This document shows, piece after piece, positions 61,480 through 64,000 of a stretch of DNA of 64,000 nucleotides (its first letter is position 1; each line of letters starts with the position of its first letter). The stretch is taken from contig NW_004454163.1 of the NCBI RefSeq assembly GCF_000283155.1, positions 19,363,648-19,427,647 of the forward strand, read 5' to 3'. The DNA is from Ceratotherium simum simum (Eukaryota > Chordata > Mammalia > Perissodactyla > Rhinocerotidae). The notes under the pieces were generated by a model that had not been told where the DNA came from, did no database searches, and saw only the letters and a program-made list of their open reading frames with translations. A program made the position numbers and the translations under genes.

Positions 61480-62570
61480 TGGGCTTTTGGCCTGGATCAG
61501 AGAAGACTCAGAAGGGGCATTCATAAGGACAGTCTTTGGAACGTGGATGAGGGTGTAGGCAGAACTAAAACTAACAAGTAGGAATTATCAGGAATAGATG
61601 TGGCTTCACATAAAGGACTTCTAGCATTTACAATGACCTGAACAGATTGAGCTGGCCGCCTTCTGAAGTGGCCTGTTCCTTTCATCTCCTGGGTTCAATC
61701 AGCATCCACAGCAGGATGAACCCTGCCCAGGACACTGGAAGAGACTCCGCCACTGCATGAGGATCTGCTGGGTAGGATTTAAGATCTCAGAAGCAGACAG
61801 TCCGTATTTCTTAGAGGGCATTAAGGGTGGACATTGTAGAACCCAGAAGCCAGGTGGAGAAAATATCCTGGAGGAAGCTGAACTTCACCCTGCTTGTGAA
61901 TCTATGCAGGTCTGAAGCCCCCCTGGAGAGGCCTCCAGAATGCCCCCCTTTTCCCCAGATGTAAAGGTCAAGATGATGGTAGCAGTTACTCCCACATGGA
62001 AGGGCTCTCTGAGGGCTTCAAAGAAACTTTTCTTAGAGTTTTATTATCCTAACTGATAAGGAAACTGACTAGGGTACAGAAAGTGGAAGCCGCTATCCCA
62101 TATCTCTTGGCAGGTTACACTCAATTCTTTCCTGCTCACATCAGCTGGGGTTGCAACAGCTCCCAGTTATGGTGTATCCAAGCTGGTCACCCGATGGCAG
62201 AATGTTGTGCATTTGGAGGCCTCAGACCAATGAGCTGAAGTGAACACCTCACCCCACTCCTTACTGCCCCAACAACAAATCCCTTGTCTCACTGATAATT
62301 CTTTTGTGTGCAGCTGAAATTGTGCCAAACTTTATCAGTTCTGGGAAAATGTACATAACTTTGCATAGATAGTAAAGCTTCTTTCCTTTATTTTGCTGAC
62401 TAGAATTATGATTACTTCCTCTATGAGTTTCTGGTGTAAAGTTAGATAGACCCAAATGGAAGCTTTTATATCATCACATTAATCCTCTGAAATGGTTCAG
62501 CCAATGCATGGTTAATGCTTTGCTTATTGTCTATACTCTTCAGGCAGAAATGTAACTTGAGGAAAAGAGA

Positions 62571-62604
<34 letters not shown>

Positions 62605-64000
62605 ACGCTACAGGGATTGGGAGGGCCCCCACTTTCTCAGCTTTTCTCCCACTGTACCACCTAGCCTGGTTTGTTTACTCTCTTTGTGCCTCTGGGCCTT
62701 TGTGTCTGTTGATGCCCTCGCCTGGAAAGCCTTGTCCATTTCTCTCATTTAGTGAACAGAACACCAATGAGGGCTTGGGGAAATCTGGATCCAGCCCTGA
62801 TTTTGGCATTGACGTGCTGGGTAACATTGGTCAAAGCACCTGGCCTCTTTGAACTTTCATTCCTGATGCATGGCAGGAAATATTTATTGACTCAAACTGA
62901 ACCTACCTGGACAGTGGGACAACCCACCTGAACCACCCATCCTGCTGGGTAGCTGGAGGGATTAAATGACACAGCAGAAGTGAAAGCGGGTTATTCCTTG
63001 ACTCTTGTCCATCATCAATGCCCAGACCAGACGCTTCAGAGATTCTCCAGCCCACAGTGACTGGTCTCCTCTGATTTGTCACTTATTGAGCCTTATCCTG
63101 CTTCGCTAATTTATGATCTACTTATGTGTGTGCTTTATCTACTCTTCTTGTGCATAAGCTCTTTTTCTGCTCCGTCAAATCCTTTCAGTGCATTGTGTGA
63201 TGCCTACATCATAACTGATTTAGTCTTTGGATTGACTGCTCAATTGAAGCTGGGATCCATGGAAAGAGATTTATTTGAAAGGGACCACCCAATGCAAGGA
63301 CTTTAGGTTTGAGATCATTTTATGCCCCCGTTCATGGTGGAATGAAGAATGAATAACACAGTCTGAATGAATAATTCAGTGTGTCATGAGTTGGGAAGGG
63401 AGAAAAAGGAGGATATCTATACATGTCATTTTCAATCATCTTGACTTGAATTGCCTGGTCTTATTTGGTCAAACAATGAAAGCTGGGGGAAAATGGTCAA
63501 CCTTATTCCTTCCTTCTTTGAGACAAAGTAACCGGCTGACTGGCTGTCCTTTATGCTCAGCAGAATTTGCTGGCCTGGGAGGCCACAACGGGTAACTGAA
63601 CTGAGGCGAATAGGATCATACCCAGGGAGGAAACAGCAACCTGGCAACATCTTTATTTTTGCCTTGTTGGTGTGACCTTGTTCACAAAGAAGACATGGAA
63701 GAAAAATGACTTGGGGAGTGGGAGCGGGAAAAAGAAAAAGTCAGATTATGAGGAAGGGCCAGGAGGACACAAAGGAACCTATCGGTTAATGCTCAGGGAG
63801 TATCTGGAGTGTCCACGGGAGGACCAGGCAGGGCTTGCCCCACATGCTGACAGAGGACAAGCTAGACTTGCCTCCCAGCTCTGCCACCAGAGAGAGGTCA
63901 GTGGACAGCCCCCGCCTGAGTGATTCTCACACCTCACCCTTTCCCCAGTAGGCAACAAATGTCCCTCACCTCTGCCTTTGCACAAGCCTGGGCTCAGAGA
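61480..64000. other. Intergenic; (TG)n microsatellite at 62571-62600, otherwise nothing recognised
   Basis: The (TG)n tract runs into CGCACGC, a potential Z-DNA stretch. No exon with plausible splice sites and homology was seen up to the window end. Confidence 0.45.

Noticed and set aside
53437..64000. First exons of LIPG, the next gene expected from human synteny
   Set aside because: No signal peptide or lipase exon text, and no CpG-rich promoter, was seen. LIPG is probably beyond the right edge.

Overview
This window is mammalian nuclear DNA, almost certainly from an odd-toed ungulate (Perissodactyla: horse, rhinoceros or tapir group). The main evidence is about 23 copies of the tRNA-derived ERE SINEs that are specific to that order. 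Several still have perfect target-site duplications and clean (AAATAA)n tails. I cannot resolve the genus. Two 100-base runs of N (9474-9573 and 58312-58411) are assembly gaps, presumably of unknown true size.

Three genes can be supported, all on the minus strand. Their order matches the conserved human 18q21 block DYM - C18orf32 - RPL17. (1) Around 1.03-1.65 kb is a CpG island with what looks like the non-coding first exon of DYM; the rest of that gene lies beyond the left edge. (2) C18orf32 (24.59-28.17 kb) is complete: a CpG-island promoter, a non-coding first exon and two coding exons encoding 76 residues. (3) RPL17 (29.48-33.37 kb) is complete: a tiny 5'TOP first exon and six coding exons that join exactly, in frame, to 184 codons of ribosomal protein uL22. 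Four box C/D snoRNAs of the SNORD58 (U58) family sit in introns 1, 3, 4 and 6. RPL17 lies 1.3 kb upstream of C18orf32 in the same orientation, the arrangement that gives read-through transcripts in humans.

Everything else is intergenic. From 1.7 to 24.5 kb there are old MIR, L1M, MLT and ERV LTR remnants and ERE insertions. From 33.5 to 64 kb there is a repeat-dense block: an L2, then an L1M (37.17-41.74 kb) carrying nested LTRs, then two opposed younger L1s (41.74-52.02 kb), followed by mostly unique sequence with scattered MIR/L2/MLT2/Tigger fragments. No further exon was recognised there. The next gene expected from human synteny (LIPG) is not seen.

The best findings are structural. They are the four-copy SNORD58 set, with only two copies at the canonical 79-80 nt from the 3' splice site; a TCTCGCGAGA (BANP/M8) element just upstream of the RPL17 TOP start; a pair of about 810-bp solo LTRs in opposite orientation, each with its own 5-bp target duplication; and a four-level nested insertion at 37-38.7 kb. 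I found no convincing undescribed biological system. The window is a housekeeping gene cluster set in mobile-element-rich DNA.
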